Source: Marinobacter alexandrii (lineage in GTDB: Bacteria > Bacteroidota > Bacteroidia > Cytophagales > Cyclobacteriaceae). Taken from it: a DNA stretch of 64,000 nt. Positions 1 to 7,738 of the stretch are shown in pieces. The stretch's first letter is position 1; every line of letters begins with the position of its first letter. The position numbers and the translations under genes were made by a program. The notes under the pieces were generated by a model, which did not search any database, was not told where the DNA came from, and saw only the letters and a program-made list of their open reading frames with translations. The stretch spans positions 1,558,501-1,622,500 of the forward strand of contig JBDWTN010000007.1 in assembly GCA_039984955.1 (NCBI GenBank), given 5' to 3'.

Positions 1-145
1 TTTCATTTATCTCATCGCCGATTTCCGATAGCCAATGTTCTCGTGAGATATCAAGTGCCCACTGCATGTATACAAGATTGTTTACATGATTATTGAAATC
101 TAGATGAGATTCTAAAACTAAGATACTTTTTTGGAAGATTTTCAT
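1..145 (-). CDS. Acyl-CoA thioesterase, hotdog fold (partial, N-terminal part)
   Basis: Only the first 48 codons are in the window; the rest lies beyond the left edge. The protein begins MKIFQKSILVLESHLDFNNH and continues VNNLVYMQWALDISREHW. The D-x-N-N-H-V-N-N-x-x-Y-x-x-W pattern is the active-site stretch of the 4-hydroxybenzoyl-CoA thioesterase/YbgC family, in which the Asp helps hydrolyse acyl-CoA thioesters in the cytosol. The ATG overlaps the TAA of the preceding TPR-LuxR gene by one base, so the two are probably co-transcribed and translationally coupled. The substrate cannot be told from this fragment. Confidence 0.8.
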   Translation of the reverse strand, partial: MKIFQKSILVLESHLDFNNHVNNLVYMQWALDISREHWLSEIGDEINE

Positions 146-2202
146 TAAGCATATTTCAGTATAAAATCTCTGACACTATCATCTGCATTGAGCTCAAGCT
201 TTTTCTTGAGACGATTGATTTTACTTTTTACTGATCCAAGCGTGAGGTGCGTAACATTGGCAATCTCTTTGTTAGACATACCGATCTTTAGGTAGGCACT
301 CAGTTTAAGGTCTTCAACCGTCAGACTCGTATTATCGGATTTAAGTTTGTCAAAAAATTGCGGGTGTACGTCTTCAAAGCGATGAATAAAACTATCCCAA
401 CTCTTATCCAAGGAGTAGCTATCTGATATCGCTTTTCGCATTTCTTTCAAGCTTGGCTTAAGGTCATCCGTCATGCGATTCTCTATAAAACTTACCTTTT
501 GCTCTAGATCATTAAGTAAGTTGTTCTTTTCTAAGGTGGCCATCGCCATCGTGGCAAGTTCTCGTTCTCTGGCTGAAAGGGCCTCTTCTGATAGCTCCTG
601 TTCTCGTTCCCTCAGTTCTTTCAACCTTTTATTCTTTTCCGTTAGTTGCACATTGGAGTTTCGCTTGATTTGGTAGGCTCTGTAGATCGATATTGCGATA
701 AATAATATGAATATCGAAAAGCCCGTTATCCCAAACTTAATCCATCGCTCTCTCGCCAATTTCTGTTCGTATACTAGCTGCTGTCGTCGTTTCTCTTCCT
801 CTGATCGACTCCTCTCTTTGTCTAATTCATATTGATATTCAGCCCTTGCTACTTCCATGGCCTTCTCTTCTGTATATATACTATCTCTTAGCTGAAGAAA
901 TTTAGCCAAGTACGCATATGCCTTTTTGTCATTTCCTATTGATTGATAGACTCTATGAGCAATATGATAAATATCTTTTTGATGGCGTATATTCTGTGTT
1001 TCTTCGGACATTTTCAGCAACCAATCAGTAACTTCAATAGCCTCATCCAATCGACCTATTTTTAATGCACATTCAGCTCTTACCACACTTAATAGCAATC
1101 GCTCTTTAGGCAAATCGTACTCTTGCACAATCGCAAGACCTTTGTTTTCAAATTCTAGTGCCTCAGAGCAAGCCCCTACTTCAGATTTTAATCCTGCCAA
1201 TCTTTCCAGTACATAAGCTACATCATCCATGTTGCCCATTTCTTCATGAAGGTTGAGGCTCTTTTCATAGTACCAAATAGCAGAATCCATTAGGTTCAGC
1301 TCCTTATAATAATCTCCCACATCCGCTGCAGTATATGCAGTGCTGAATTTATCTTCCAATGATTCATGAAGACGATATGCTTTCATAGAAAAATTTAGAG
1401 CCTCTTCATAATCTTGCATTGAATAAAAAACCTGACCGATAGCACCTATTACAGAAGCAGTCAATGAGGCATACTCATGCTCTTCCGCTAATCGTTGTGC
1501 TCTTTTCAAGACATTTATAGCATCAATCAATCGCCCTTTATCTTTGTAAAGCGTTCCTAAATTCAAATACGTAACTGCTGCATTGTAGAACTTGCCAACA
1601 GCCTCGCTTTCTGCGGCACCTTCTTCAAACATTTCAATTGCTCGATCTATTTCTCCTCTGACGGAATAAATATTTCCTCGAAGCATCTTCGCCGTACGCT
1701 TGCTATTGAGATAACGTTCCTGGCCAAAATCCTTCCCCTTAAAAAATTGATCCTGAATAGAATCAGATAATAGCGTATTGGCCAGCGCTTCATTATAGTT
1801 TCCTTTGTAATAGGAAATAACCGCTAAGTCATAATAAGATACTCCATAAGTTCGCCACACCATAATTTGGTAATCTTCAGAAATGAGGTCGAGCTTTTCT
1901 TGAATAAAAGAGAGATTACTGGTGAGGATTGATGCAGCAGAATCATAATTGCCGAGCTTTCGTTGATACTTTGCCTTCATTAAACTACTGCTAATAACCC
2001 CTTCTATGAACGCTTCCCTCTCTGAAGCTCTCAACAAACTATCAGCCAATAATCCTGCAGCTTCAACATCCTTCTTCAAAAGCACTCCAAACTTCACATT
2101 AAGTGAATCTATGTTCTCTTTGATATTTTGACCTGAAATAGAGGAAAAAACACTAAATAGTACTAGCAGAGCAATGAGATGATTTTTTTGAATGGTGCCC
2201 AT
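145..2202 (-). CDS. TPR-repeat membrane regulator with C-terminal LuxR-type HTH
   Basis: The 685-residue product starts with a signal peptide (cleavage plausible after SSISG near residue 24). Tandem TPR-like helical repeats fill about residues 60-440. One transmembrane helix follows at about 488-507 (FGITGFSIFILFIAISIYRA), then a charged coiled coil, then a LuxR/GerE-type helix-turn-helix (LSAYLKIGMSNKEIANVTHL) near the C-terminus. This is the common Bacteroidota TPR-LuxR design: a periplasmic TPR sensor, a membrane anchor and a cytoplasmic DNA-binding head. Ligand and targets are unknown. It lies 107 bases downstream of a paralogue on the same strand and shares almost identical DNA with it over the last 380 bases. 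The downstream thioesterase start overlaps its stop. Confidence 0.85.
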   Translation of the reverse strand: MGTIQKNHLIALLVLFSVFSSISGQNIKENIDSLNVKFGVLLKKDVEAAGLLADSLLRASEREAFIEGVISSSLMKAKYQRKLGNYDSAASILTSNLSFIQEKLDLISEDYQIMVWRTYGVSYYDLAVISYYKGNYNEALANTLLSDSIQDQFFKGKDFGQERYLNSKRTAKMLRGNIYSVRGEIDRAIEMFEEGAAESEAVGKFYNAAVTYLNLGTLYKDKGRLIDAINVLKRAQRLAEEHEYASLTASVIGAIGQVFYSMQDYEEALNFSMKAYRLHESLEDKFSTAYTAADVGDYYKELNLMDSAIWYYEKSLNLHEEMGNMDDVAYVLERLAGLKSEVGACSEALEFENKGLAIVQEYDLPKERLLLSVVRAECALKIGRLDEAIEVTDWLLKMSEETQNIRHQKDIYHIAHRVYQSIGNDKKAYAYLAKFLQLRDSIYTEEKAMEVARAEYQYELDKERSRSEEEKRRQQLVYEQKLARERWIKFGITGFSIFILFIAISIYRAYQIKRNSNVQLTEKNKRLKELREREQELSEEALSARERELATMAMATLEKNNLLNDLEQKVSFIENRMTDDLKPSLKEMRKAISDSYSLDKSWDSFIHRFEDVHPQFFDKLKSDNTSLTVEDLKLSAYLKIGMSNKEIANVTHLTLGSVKSKINRLKKKLELNADDSVRDFILKYA
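284..525. repeat. Gene-conversion tract, copy 1 (3' end of TPR-LuxR gene)
   Basis: Bases 284-399 (116 bases) and 431-525 (95 bases) are identical to bases 2449-2564 and 2596-2690, a constant offset of 2165. Only a few differences lie in between. Synonymous positions are included in the identity, while the genes diverge strongly beyond base 526. The tract encodes the cytoplasmic coiled coil and the segment leading into the HTH domain. Confidence 0.9.
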
Positions 2203-2309
2203 AAAATATAGCTGATCTCTATTGTCTAAGATAGCCTAAACTGTACTATTTATTTTTTGCCTTTTTTTAATAAAAGTATTGAATCGCACAAAAAGGTACT
2301 GCAATAGAT

Positions 2310-4232
2310 CTAGGCATACTGAAGTATGAAATCCCTAACACTATCATCCGCACTTAGCTCAAGCTTTTTCTTGAGGCGATTGATTTTACTCTTTATTGAT
2401 CCAAGTGTGAGGTGAGTAACATTGGCAATCTCTTTGTTAGACATACCTATCTTTAGGTAGGCACTCAGTTTAAGGTCTTCAACCGTCAGACTCGTATTAT
2501 CGGATTTAAGTTTGTCAAAAAATTGCGGGTGTACGTCTTCAAAGCGATGAATAAAACTATCCCAGCTCTTATCTAAGGAATAGCTATCTGATATTGCTTT
2601 TCGCATTTCTTTCAAGCTTGGCTTAAGGTCATCCGTCATGCGATTCTCTATAAAACTTACCTTTTGCTCTAGATCATTAAGTAAGTTGTTTTTCTCTAAT
2701 GAAGCCATTGCCATGGTGGCAAGTTCTCTTTCTTTAGCAGATAAAGCTTCTCCAGAAAGTTTCTTCTCTCTCTCTCGTAGTTCTTTTAAATGTTGATTTT
2801 TTTCAGTTAACTGCGTATTAGCTGCTCGCTTTATTCGATAGCTTCGGTAAGCTAGAACAGCTATGAGTGCTATTAAAATAATAAGTCCAATCGCTCCCGT
2901 TTTGTACAATCGCTCTCTGGTAAGCTCTTGTTGATAGGCCAATTCTCTTTTTTCCTGCTCCGCTTCGAGTAATTGTTTTTCTTTTTCAAACTCATATTCG
3001 GCTTCCAAACGAGTTATTTGCTCAGTGCTTTCTTTATTAAACAGGTCATTCTGTAGGTCATTCGCAATTTTCAGATATTTGTAGGCTTCCACATAATCAC
3101 CTCTTCTTTCATATAGTTTATAAAGTGAGTTCGCGAGCTCTTCCATTTTAGGTTTAATCTCATTTCTTGCTGCTACATTGTAGCCTTCTAAAAGTACTTT
3201 TTGGGCCTCTCCGAAATTATTCTGAATTGTATAGTATTCTCCCAAATCAAGATACACACTAGCAAGGTCACGCTCACTCTCACACTTTTTTGCTATAGTT
3301 AGCGCTTGTGTTATGTAATGATAGGCTGAGTCGTATGAACCCTCAGACAGGTACAGATCGCCGAGTTGTGTTAATGGCAAACTTGAGGTGCATTCAGAAC
3401 CACTAGATGTGGCTAGATAGATAGAATATCTATAATTTTCTTTTGCTTCTTCATTACGATTTAAATGCACCAACACATTACCTATGTTTAGCAATGTATG
3501 AGCTCTTCCAGATTTGTTCCCGGTGATACTATCATATTTTGAAGTTTTAGAGTAGTATTCATAGGCTTTATCAAACTCCTCTCTCTCCAAATAGATATTC
3601 GCGATATTATTATACAGATTGGCGGTCATGTTTATATTCTCACCTTTTTCAAAGTAGAGTAAGGCCTCCTGATACATTTCCAGAGCTTTTGAATACTTTC
3701 CTTGTTCGCTGTAAGACACAGCAATGCTTGCATTCGAAATTGCTACGCTCTCTTCATTATCAATACTACTGAATAGCTGAAGTGACTTTTGAAAAGCTTC
3801 TCTAGCCGAATCATATTGTGATTTTCTGAAATATGTATTTCCAATTGTGTTAAATGCATCCGCTTCAATTTGTACAAAACTGGAAGCGCTCGCCAGATCT
3901 GCCGCTCGCCGACAGTAATAAAGTGCTGAATCTAAACCACCCACATATGTATAGCCTAAGCCTATATTTCTTAACGCTTGAGCCTCTCCCTTTGGAAAGG
4001 AAATTGAATCCGCTAATCGATACGCCTCTCGAGCAAACACAATGACGGAATCAGCATCAGTATATCGCATCTCAAAAGCTAAAGCAATCAAGGTATTTAC
4101 CCTATTCGTATCTGAGGCTTGGTCTATTAATTCATTTTTTAGACTATCTCTTTTAACCTCTTGAGCTAACACTTTTGAGTTAAGTGCTATGAGTAATAAA
4201 AAAAAAGACCCTTTGAAGAAAATTGCTTTCAT
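2310..4232 (-). CDS. TPR-repeat membrane regulator with C-terminal LuxR-type HTH (paralogue)
   Basis: The product is about 640 residues. The start chosen at 4232 puts the signal peptide MKAIFFKGSFFLLLIALNSK first; an in-frame ATG at 4256 would add eight unlikely residues (MVDTAISS). TPR repeats fill about residues 50-410. A transmembrane helix (TGAIGLIILIALIAVLAYRS) follows, then a coiled coil and a LuxR-type HTH. Domain order matches the downstream paralogue, and the last 130 residues are almost identical to it, while the periplasmic TPR part is only distantly similar. That suggests different inputs feeding a DNA-binding head with the same or similar targets. The two genes are probably one transcription unit. 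Confidence 0.85.
   Translation of the reverse strand: MKAIFFKGSFFLLLIALNSKVLAQEVKRDSLKNELIDQASDTNRVNTLIALAFEMRYTDADSVIVFAREAYRLADSISFPKGEAQALRNIGLGYTYVGGLDSALYYCRRAADLASASSFVQIEADAFNTIGNTYFRKSQYDSAREAFQKSLQLFSSIDNEESVAISNASIAVSYSEQGKYSKALEMYQEALLYFEKGENINMTANLYNNIANIYLEREEFDKAYEYYSKTSKYDSITGNKSGRAHTLLNIGNVLVHLNRNEEAKENYRYSIYLATSSGSECTSSLPLTQLGDLYLSEGSYDSAYHYITQALTIAKKCESERDLASVYLDLGEYYTIQNNFGEAQKVLLEGYNVAARNEIKPKMEELANSLYKLYERRGDYVEAYKYLKIANDLQNDLFNKESTEQITRLEAEYEFEKEKQLLEAEQEKRELAYQQELTRERLYKTGAIGLIILIALIAVLAYRSYRIKRAANTQLTEKNQHLKELREREKKLSGEALSAKERELATMAMASLEKNNLLNDLEQKVSFIENRMTDDLKPSLKEMRKAISDSYSLDKSWDSFIHRFEDVHPQFFDKLKSDNTSLTVEDLKLSAYLKIGMSNKEIANVTHLTLGSIKSKINRLKKKLELSADDSVRDFILQYA
2449..2690. 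repeat. Gene-conversion tract, copy 2 (3' end of upstream TPR-LuxR gene)
   Basis: Partner of the tract at 284-525, offset 2165 bases, same orientation. It includes unbroken identical runs of 116 and 95 bases. The same alignment continues to the stop codons at 145 and 2310 with scattered, mostly synonymous differences. Confidence 0.9.
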
Positions 4233-4351
4233 CGAAGATATAGCTGTATCAACCATTGGATTCTTATTTAATATTCAATTTCAGTCAAAAAAAGCAGATT
4301 GAATAGAATTTGTGAAAGAAAAAAAACAATCATGCTAACCATTTGCTATCC

Positions 4352-4408
4352 CTAAATATTTAAATCCGTCCCACAAGTATTGCAGTTTTGTGACATCTAA
4401 ATATTTAG
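4352..4408. promoter_or_regulatory. Pair of CTAAATATTTAG palindromes, possible operator
   Basis: A perfect 12-base palindrome CTAAATATTTAG lies at 4397-4408. A copy with one end base changed (CTAAATATTTAA) lies at 4352-4363. They are 45 bases apart, about four helical turns. Both sit between the divergent TPR-LuxR gene (start 4232) and the hairpin element at 4423, where a regulator controlling either direction could bind. AT-rich palindromes arise readily in such DNA, so the call is tentative. Confidence 0.4.
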
Positions 4409-4422
4409 TTTCATATGGTAGT

Positions 4423-4494
4423 GATACTAAGGCGGAGCATCCGTAGATAGCGGATGTGAATAGAGCGGCTCGTTGGTGGGGCCGCTTTCTTTTA
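4423..4494 (+). ncRNA. Structured RNA / hairpin element, copy A
   Basis: An 18-base block GATACTAAGGCGGAGCAT (4423-4440) is followed by hairpin 1 (CATCCG 4438-4443 with CGGATG 4451-4456) and hairpin 2 (GCGGCTC 4465-4471 with GGGCCGC 4479-4485), then a T-rich run TTTCTTTT. The same block and the same two-hairpin plan recur at 6650-6719, with different stem sequences that still pair. Hairpin 2 plus the T run looks like an intrinsic terminator. It lies about 60 bases before the ATG at 4555, so it could be a leader attenuator, a free-standing small RNA or the end of a short upstream transcript. I do not recognise it as a named RNA family. Confidence 0.5.
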
Positions 4495-4554
4495 CAAAAG
4501 AAACGCAATTATTTTAAATGCTTAACATCTAATAAGAAACACAAACTATCCGCC

Positions 4555-5028
4555 ATGAAAAAAATCTTTAGCCTCTTACTTGTCGGTATCTCCTCTATTA
4601 GCTACAGTCATGATATTCGAATGGCCATTTTTGAGATCACCGAAAATGATTCCGGTTTACAGATGAATATATCTGTTGATCGATATTATTTCTATGAATC
4701 ATTGAAAAATGAATTTGAAGATCATGCTACTAGAGATTTTGAAAACATGGCGTGGGAATATCTCCAGAGTAGGGTAGCGATTGAAGTTGACGGAAATTGC
4801 ACTGCTTTTGAAATCACTGAGATAGAATATGGAGAAGAAAATATCTATTTAAAAGGCTCTTTGAATCTTCAGCTTGAAGATATCAAAGAAGTAAAGATGA
4901 CCAATACATGCATGGTTGACTTAGTAGAAGGCCATGACAACATTATGAAATTAAAATTGAATGATCGAACCCGATCATTCAGACTCAACAGCAAGCGTAC
5001 TTCCACCATTGCTTCTTACAACGACTAA
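4555..5028 (+). CDS. Secreted DUF6702-like protein
   Basis: The 157-residue product begins with a clear signal peptide (MKKIFSLLLVGISSISYS, cleavage before HDIRM). The reading frame stays open upstream to 4456, but that extension runs through the hairpin element, so the ATG at 4555 is the better start. The mature part begins SHDIRMAIFEI and is a small beta-rich domain with two cysteines (DGNC, TNTC) that could form a disulfide. It resembles the short exported DUF6702 proteins of Bacteroidota, but the match is by eye. The stop lies 10 bases before the ATG of the YHYH lipoprotein, so the two form one unit. Function unknown. Confidence 0.65.
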   Translation: MKKIFSLLLVGISSISYSHDIRMAIFEITENDSGLQMNISVDRYYFYESLKNEFEDHATRDFENMAWEYLQSRVAIEVDGNCTAFEITEIEYGEENIYLKGSLNLQLEDIKEVKMTNTCMVDLVEGHDNIMKLKLNDRTRSFRLNSKRTSTIASYND

Positions 5029-5038
5029 ACCATTAATT

Positions 5039-6643
5039 ATGAATAAGAATACTCAATTACGACTACTCATTGTATTTGCTACAATGATATTCCTCCCCGG
5101 TTGTGGAGAAGACTCAAAAGAAGATGTCATGGATGAATTTTCTGCTACTGTTACAGTTTCTGCATCTCAATCATCTGTTACAGAAGCTGCAGGAACTGCA
5201 AGTTTCACCATCGCTATAAGCGAACAGAATACATCGGGTACTGCGATAAACATTCCGTTTTCTATCACTGGAACAGCAACTGCAAACAGTGATTATGAAA
5301 TAAATGAAACAACTGCAATCATTGCAAATAATGAATCTTCTGCGACTGTGCAAGTAACAATTACTGACGACACGGAGATGGAAGAAAATGAAACAATTAT
5401 ACTTTCTCTTGGAAGTCTTCCTAGCATCATCTCTTCTGGAAGTACTACGGAAGCTATGATTATCATTTCTGACAATGATGCGCCTGTGTCTGTGGAAGAA
5501 GTTGTCGTAACCGTTGATAATACCACAAGCAATAGTGTCTCTGTTGGTCAATGGGCCGATAATGGAGCTGACAGTTACATTGTTGTGATTAACACTGAAA
5601 ATTCCTTTACTAATCTTTCTAATCAAAGTAGCCTGCTACCGAGTACTTCATATTTGGGCTTTGGGCAGCAAGTTGTTTATAACAATGCCTCCATTGCCTC
5701 ATTTGAGCTCTCTCTACTGTCGTCAAATTCTACTTACTATTTGAAGGTTGTGCCTGTTTCAGCAGGATCTTACGATAACGATCAAGAAGCAACAAGTGTC
5801 ACTACTTCTGAAACATGCGAAACTTCTAGCACAACAGAAAGTCAGGTTTGTTTTGATATTGGATCTGATACAAGAACCATAAGTTCAAATCAATATCCAA
5901 GTCATGCAGTAGGCAACTTTCCAAACGGAACTCCCACGGCTATAGAGGTAACACGCGAATTGGATCTTACTCCTCAATATACAAATCAGGCAATCTATAT
6001 CTATAACGAAACAGGTCCTCCAACTCCAATGAATGATAATTTCTGGCAATTTGGCATGGCAGTAAATGGAGTTGAGTTTCACCCAATGGGGTTGAAAGCT
6101 TGGACGGTTCCTGATGGCAATTCAAATGCTGGAGAAGAAAACTGGGAGTGGCAAGCCAAAGTAACAGAAGAAGGAGAAACAGACTTGGATGCTTTTGGGG
6201 CTCATGTAACTTCTCAAGGCAATTACCACTATCATGGTGACATTGTTGGCTTAGCCGATGAAGAAGACGGAACGACGCATTCTTTGATTTATGGATTCGC
6301 AGCAGATGGATTCCCTATCTATTATAAGTACGGATACTCAGATGCTAATGATCCAACTAGCTCAATTGTAGAATTAGAAACAAGCTACCAATTGAAAAGT
6401 GGAGCTCGTACAGGAACTGGCACTGCTGGTGTTGACTATCCTGACGGTAACCACGATGGGTCATACATTCAAGATTATGAATATGTAGCGGCATTAAGTG
6501 ATTTGGACGAGTGTAACGGGCGGACTGGAGTTACACCAGAGTATCCCAATGGTACTTACTACTATGTTATTACCTCTAAATTCCCTGTAGTGCCTAATTG
6601 TTTCTATGGCACACCTGCAGATGATTGGAAAATAGGGAAATAA
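5039..6643 (+). CDS. Lipoprotein with Calx-beta domain and C-terminal YHYH domain
   Basis: The start at 5039 gives a lipoprotein signal peptide ending in the lipobox LPGC (Cys near residue 22). The in-frame ATG at 4961 would overlap the upstream gene and hide the signal. The 534-residue product has a Calx-beta-like domain (about residues 35-150, with ATVQVTITDDTEMEENETI and a final ISDNDA), a fibronectin-III-like stretch (about 155-250), and a C-terminal YHYH domain carrying the name-giving motif GNYHYHGDI followed by SLIYGFAADGFPIYYKYGY. Calx-beta repeats bind calcium in other proteins; the YHYH domain has no firm function known to me. It is probably displayed at the cell surface. A terminator-like hairpin of copy B starts six bases after the stop. 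Confidence 0.8.
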   Translation: MNKNTQLRLLIVFATMIFLPGCGEDSKEDVMDEFSATVTVSASQSSVTEAAGTASFTIAISEQNTSGTAINIPFSITGTATANSDYEINETTAIIANNESSATVQVTITDDTEMEENETIILSLGSLPSIISSGSTTEAMIIISDNDAPVSVEEVVVTVDNTTSNSVSVGQWADNGADSYIVVINTENSFTNLSNQSSLLPSTSYLGFGQQVVYNNASIASFELSLLSSNSTYYLKVVPVSAGSYDNDQEATSVTTSETCETSSTTESQVCFDIGSDTRTISSNQYPSHAVGNFPNGTPTAIEVTRELDLTPQYTNQAIYIYNETGPPTPMNDNFWQFGMAVNGVEFHPMGLKAWTVPDGNSNAGEENWEWQAKVTEEGETDLDAFGAHVTSQGNYHYHGDIVGLADEEDGTTHSLIYGFAADGFPIYYKYGYSDANDPTSSIVELETSYQLKSGARTGTGTAGVDYPDGNHDGSYIQDYEYVAALSDLDECNGRTGVTPEYPNGTYYYVITSKFPVVPNCFYGTPADDWKIGK

Positions 6644-6649
6644 GAAATA

Positions 6650-6719
6650 GATACTAAGGCGGAGCATTTGCCAACTGGTGAATGCCAACGAGCGACTCAA
6701 AAGTGAGTCGCTTTTTTTA
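6650..6719 (+). ncRNA. Structured RNA / hairpin element, copy B (also a terminator)
   Basis: It repeats the block GATACTAAGGCGGAGCAT (6650-6667). Hairpin 1 pairs GCATTTGCC (6664-6672) with GGTGAATGC (6677-6685), using two G-T pairs. Hairpin 2 pairs AGCGACTC (6691-6698) with GAGTCGCT (6705-6712), followed by TTTTTTT. Compared with copy A the stems differ but still pair, which points to a conserved structure. It starts six bases after the YHYH stop and ends in the stop codon of the convergent SOD-like gene, so here it very probably terminates the YHYH transcript. Confidence 0.6.
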
Positions 6720-7364
6720 TTTACAGATTAAAAAATCCGGCATTTGTTCTTGCTTAACAAATGACTGGATATTGCGAGCTACATCAGACACTAGTGTAAT
6801 CTTGCCACCTCCAATTTTCGGATTTGCATGTCCATGTGTGTGATCATGAGCTGGATCACATTCCTCTACAAAATCCTGAGCATTTTCATGAACGATTATT
6901 GGTCGATCTAGTAGATCACTTTCATCGCCACTATTTAATTTCCAAAGATCTGTTTGTAAGGTAAATCTTCCATTTCCTTCTCTATCAATTATCACATTTC
7001 CTACGTCCCCTATGAATGGTCGTGCCCATACATTTCCTAAACTTCGATCATTGCACGCAGCGACAAACTTGCCAGCATTCCAGTGACGACCAGGGAGTTC
7101 CACAGATCCTTCGTGAATATGAATAGCTTTTGAGGTATTGGGAGTCATGCCTGAGAGGGATATCTCAATAGTTACTACATCTCCTGTTTGAAAAAACTCT
7201 GCTTTCCCAACAACAGTTTCATTCATTTCATATTCTCTGTCACCAACCTCATTTAGTGAGTAAATTTCTGCTTCTGCTACTATTTCAGGTTCTGATACCT
7301 CTTCTGTCTCAGAAGGTCCACAAGCAATAATGATTAAAAGCGGAAGTACGAAAAGCTTTTTCAT
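6717..7364 (-). CDS. Cu/Zn-superoxide-dismutase-like lipoprotein lacking two zinc ligands
   Basis: The 215-residue product has a lipoprotein signal (lipobox IIAC, Cys15). Its SOD_Cu-type domain shows the copper ligands H82 and H84 (AIHIHE), the bridging H94 (GRHWN) and H159 (IVHE). It also has D120 in FIGDVGN, matching the zinc-ligand Asp. The two other zinc-ligand positions (the KHGG and RHVGDLGN histidines of human SOD1) are replaced, by the LGNVWAR region and by Ile118. The active-site Arg of the classical GSRLACGVI motif also appears to be lost (GHANPKIGGGKI). A His-rich patch (HDHTHGH, 173-179) lies near the C-terminus. It is likely an envelope copper-binding or copper-only SOD-like protein; activity is not assured. 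It converges with the YHYH gene. Confidence 0.75.
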   Translation of the reverse strand: MKKLFVLPLLIIIACGPSETEEVSEPEIVAEAEIYSLNEVGDREYEMNETVVGKAEFFQTGDVVTIEISLSGMTPNTSKAIHIHEGSVELPGRHWNAGKFVAACNDRSLGNVWARPFIGDVGNVIIDREGNGRFTLQTDLWKLNSGDESDLLDRPIIVHENAQDFVEECDPAHDHTHGHANPKIGGGKITLVSDVARNIQSFVKQEQMPDFLICK

Positions 7365-7391
7365 GTGTATAGTCTATTTAAATTGGCCACC

Positions 7392-7428
7392 AGTTCGCCG
7401 GAGCGATCCGTCCGCCGAAGCGGGAACT
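7392..7428. repeat. GC-rich short repeat with inverted ends
   Basis: A 37-base GC-rich island in the 374-base gap between the SOD-like gene (7364) and the Crp-type gene (7739). It starts AGTTC and ends GAACT, and it contains CCGCCGAAGCG-like units. Its core GTTCGCCGGAGCGATC (7393-7408) matches GTTCGCCGCAGCGATC at 19636-19651 in 15 of 16 bases. I see nothing else clear in the gap. Confidence 0.45.
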
Positions 7429-7738
7429 CGCATGAGATTATCACCATCTGTTGTCCGTTGGCTGAAGCCGTTCAAACGTGATTTTTGTTATAATCATGCT
7501 CATTTCATAGCATAAAGATAATTCACAGATACAACAATAGTAAACGAGAGTTCCCCAATAAAAGTGCAAGACTGCATGTAAAACAGTCTACACTTCATTC
7601 CGTTTTTAGAATGCATATTGCCAACCTAGGGTCAGCAAATTACTTGTTTTCAGTAGCAGTAGAGAAACAATAATATTTCGAGTCCAGATCATTTGATAGC
7701 AAATATCATTTTGATTCGGTTAATTAGCTACTCAATCA

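Noticed and set aside
4423-4494. Known riboswitch classes (c-di-GMP, preQ1, fluoride, guanidine, SAM, cobalamin)
   Set aside because: None of their conserved cores that I can recall is visible; I leave the element unnamed.
4456-4554. Longer N-terminus of the DUF6702-like protein starting at 4456
   Set aside because: The extension runs through the hairpin element and hides a perfect signal peptide that begins at 4555.
5171-5626. A 151-residue open frame opposite the Calx-beta domain
   Set aside because: Its Ser/Arg/Cys-rich composition is typical of the complement of a Thr/Ser-rich gene; the + strand protein has clear domains.
4423-6719. Integron cassette flanked by attC-like sites
   Set aside because: The repeated element has hairpins but no attC core sites (RYYYAAC/GTTRRRY) in the right places, and no integrase is present.
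7330-7515. A 61-residue open frame on the + strand over the GC-rich repeat
   Set aside because: It begins inside the antisense of the SOD-like signal peptide and has no domain or homologue-like pattern; it is probably accidental in GC-rich DNA.
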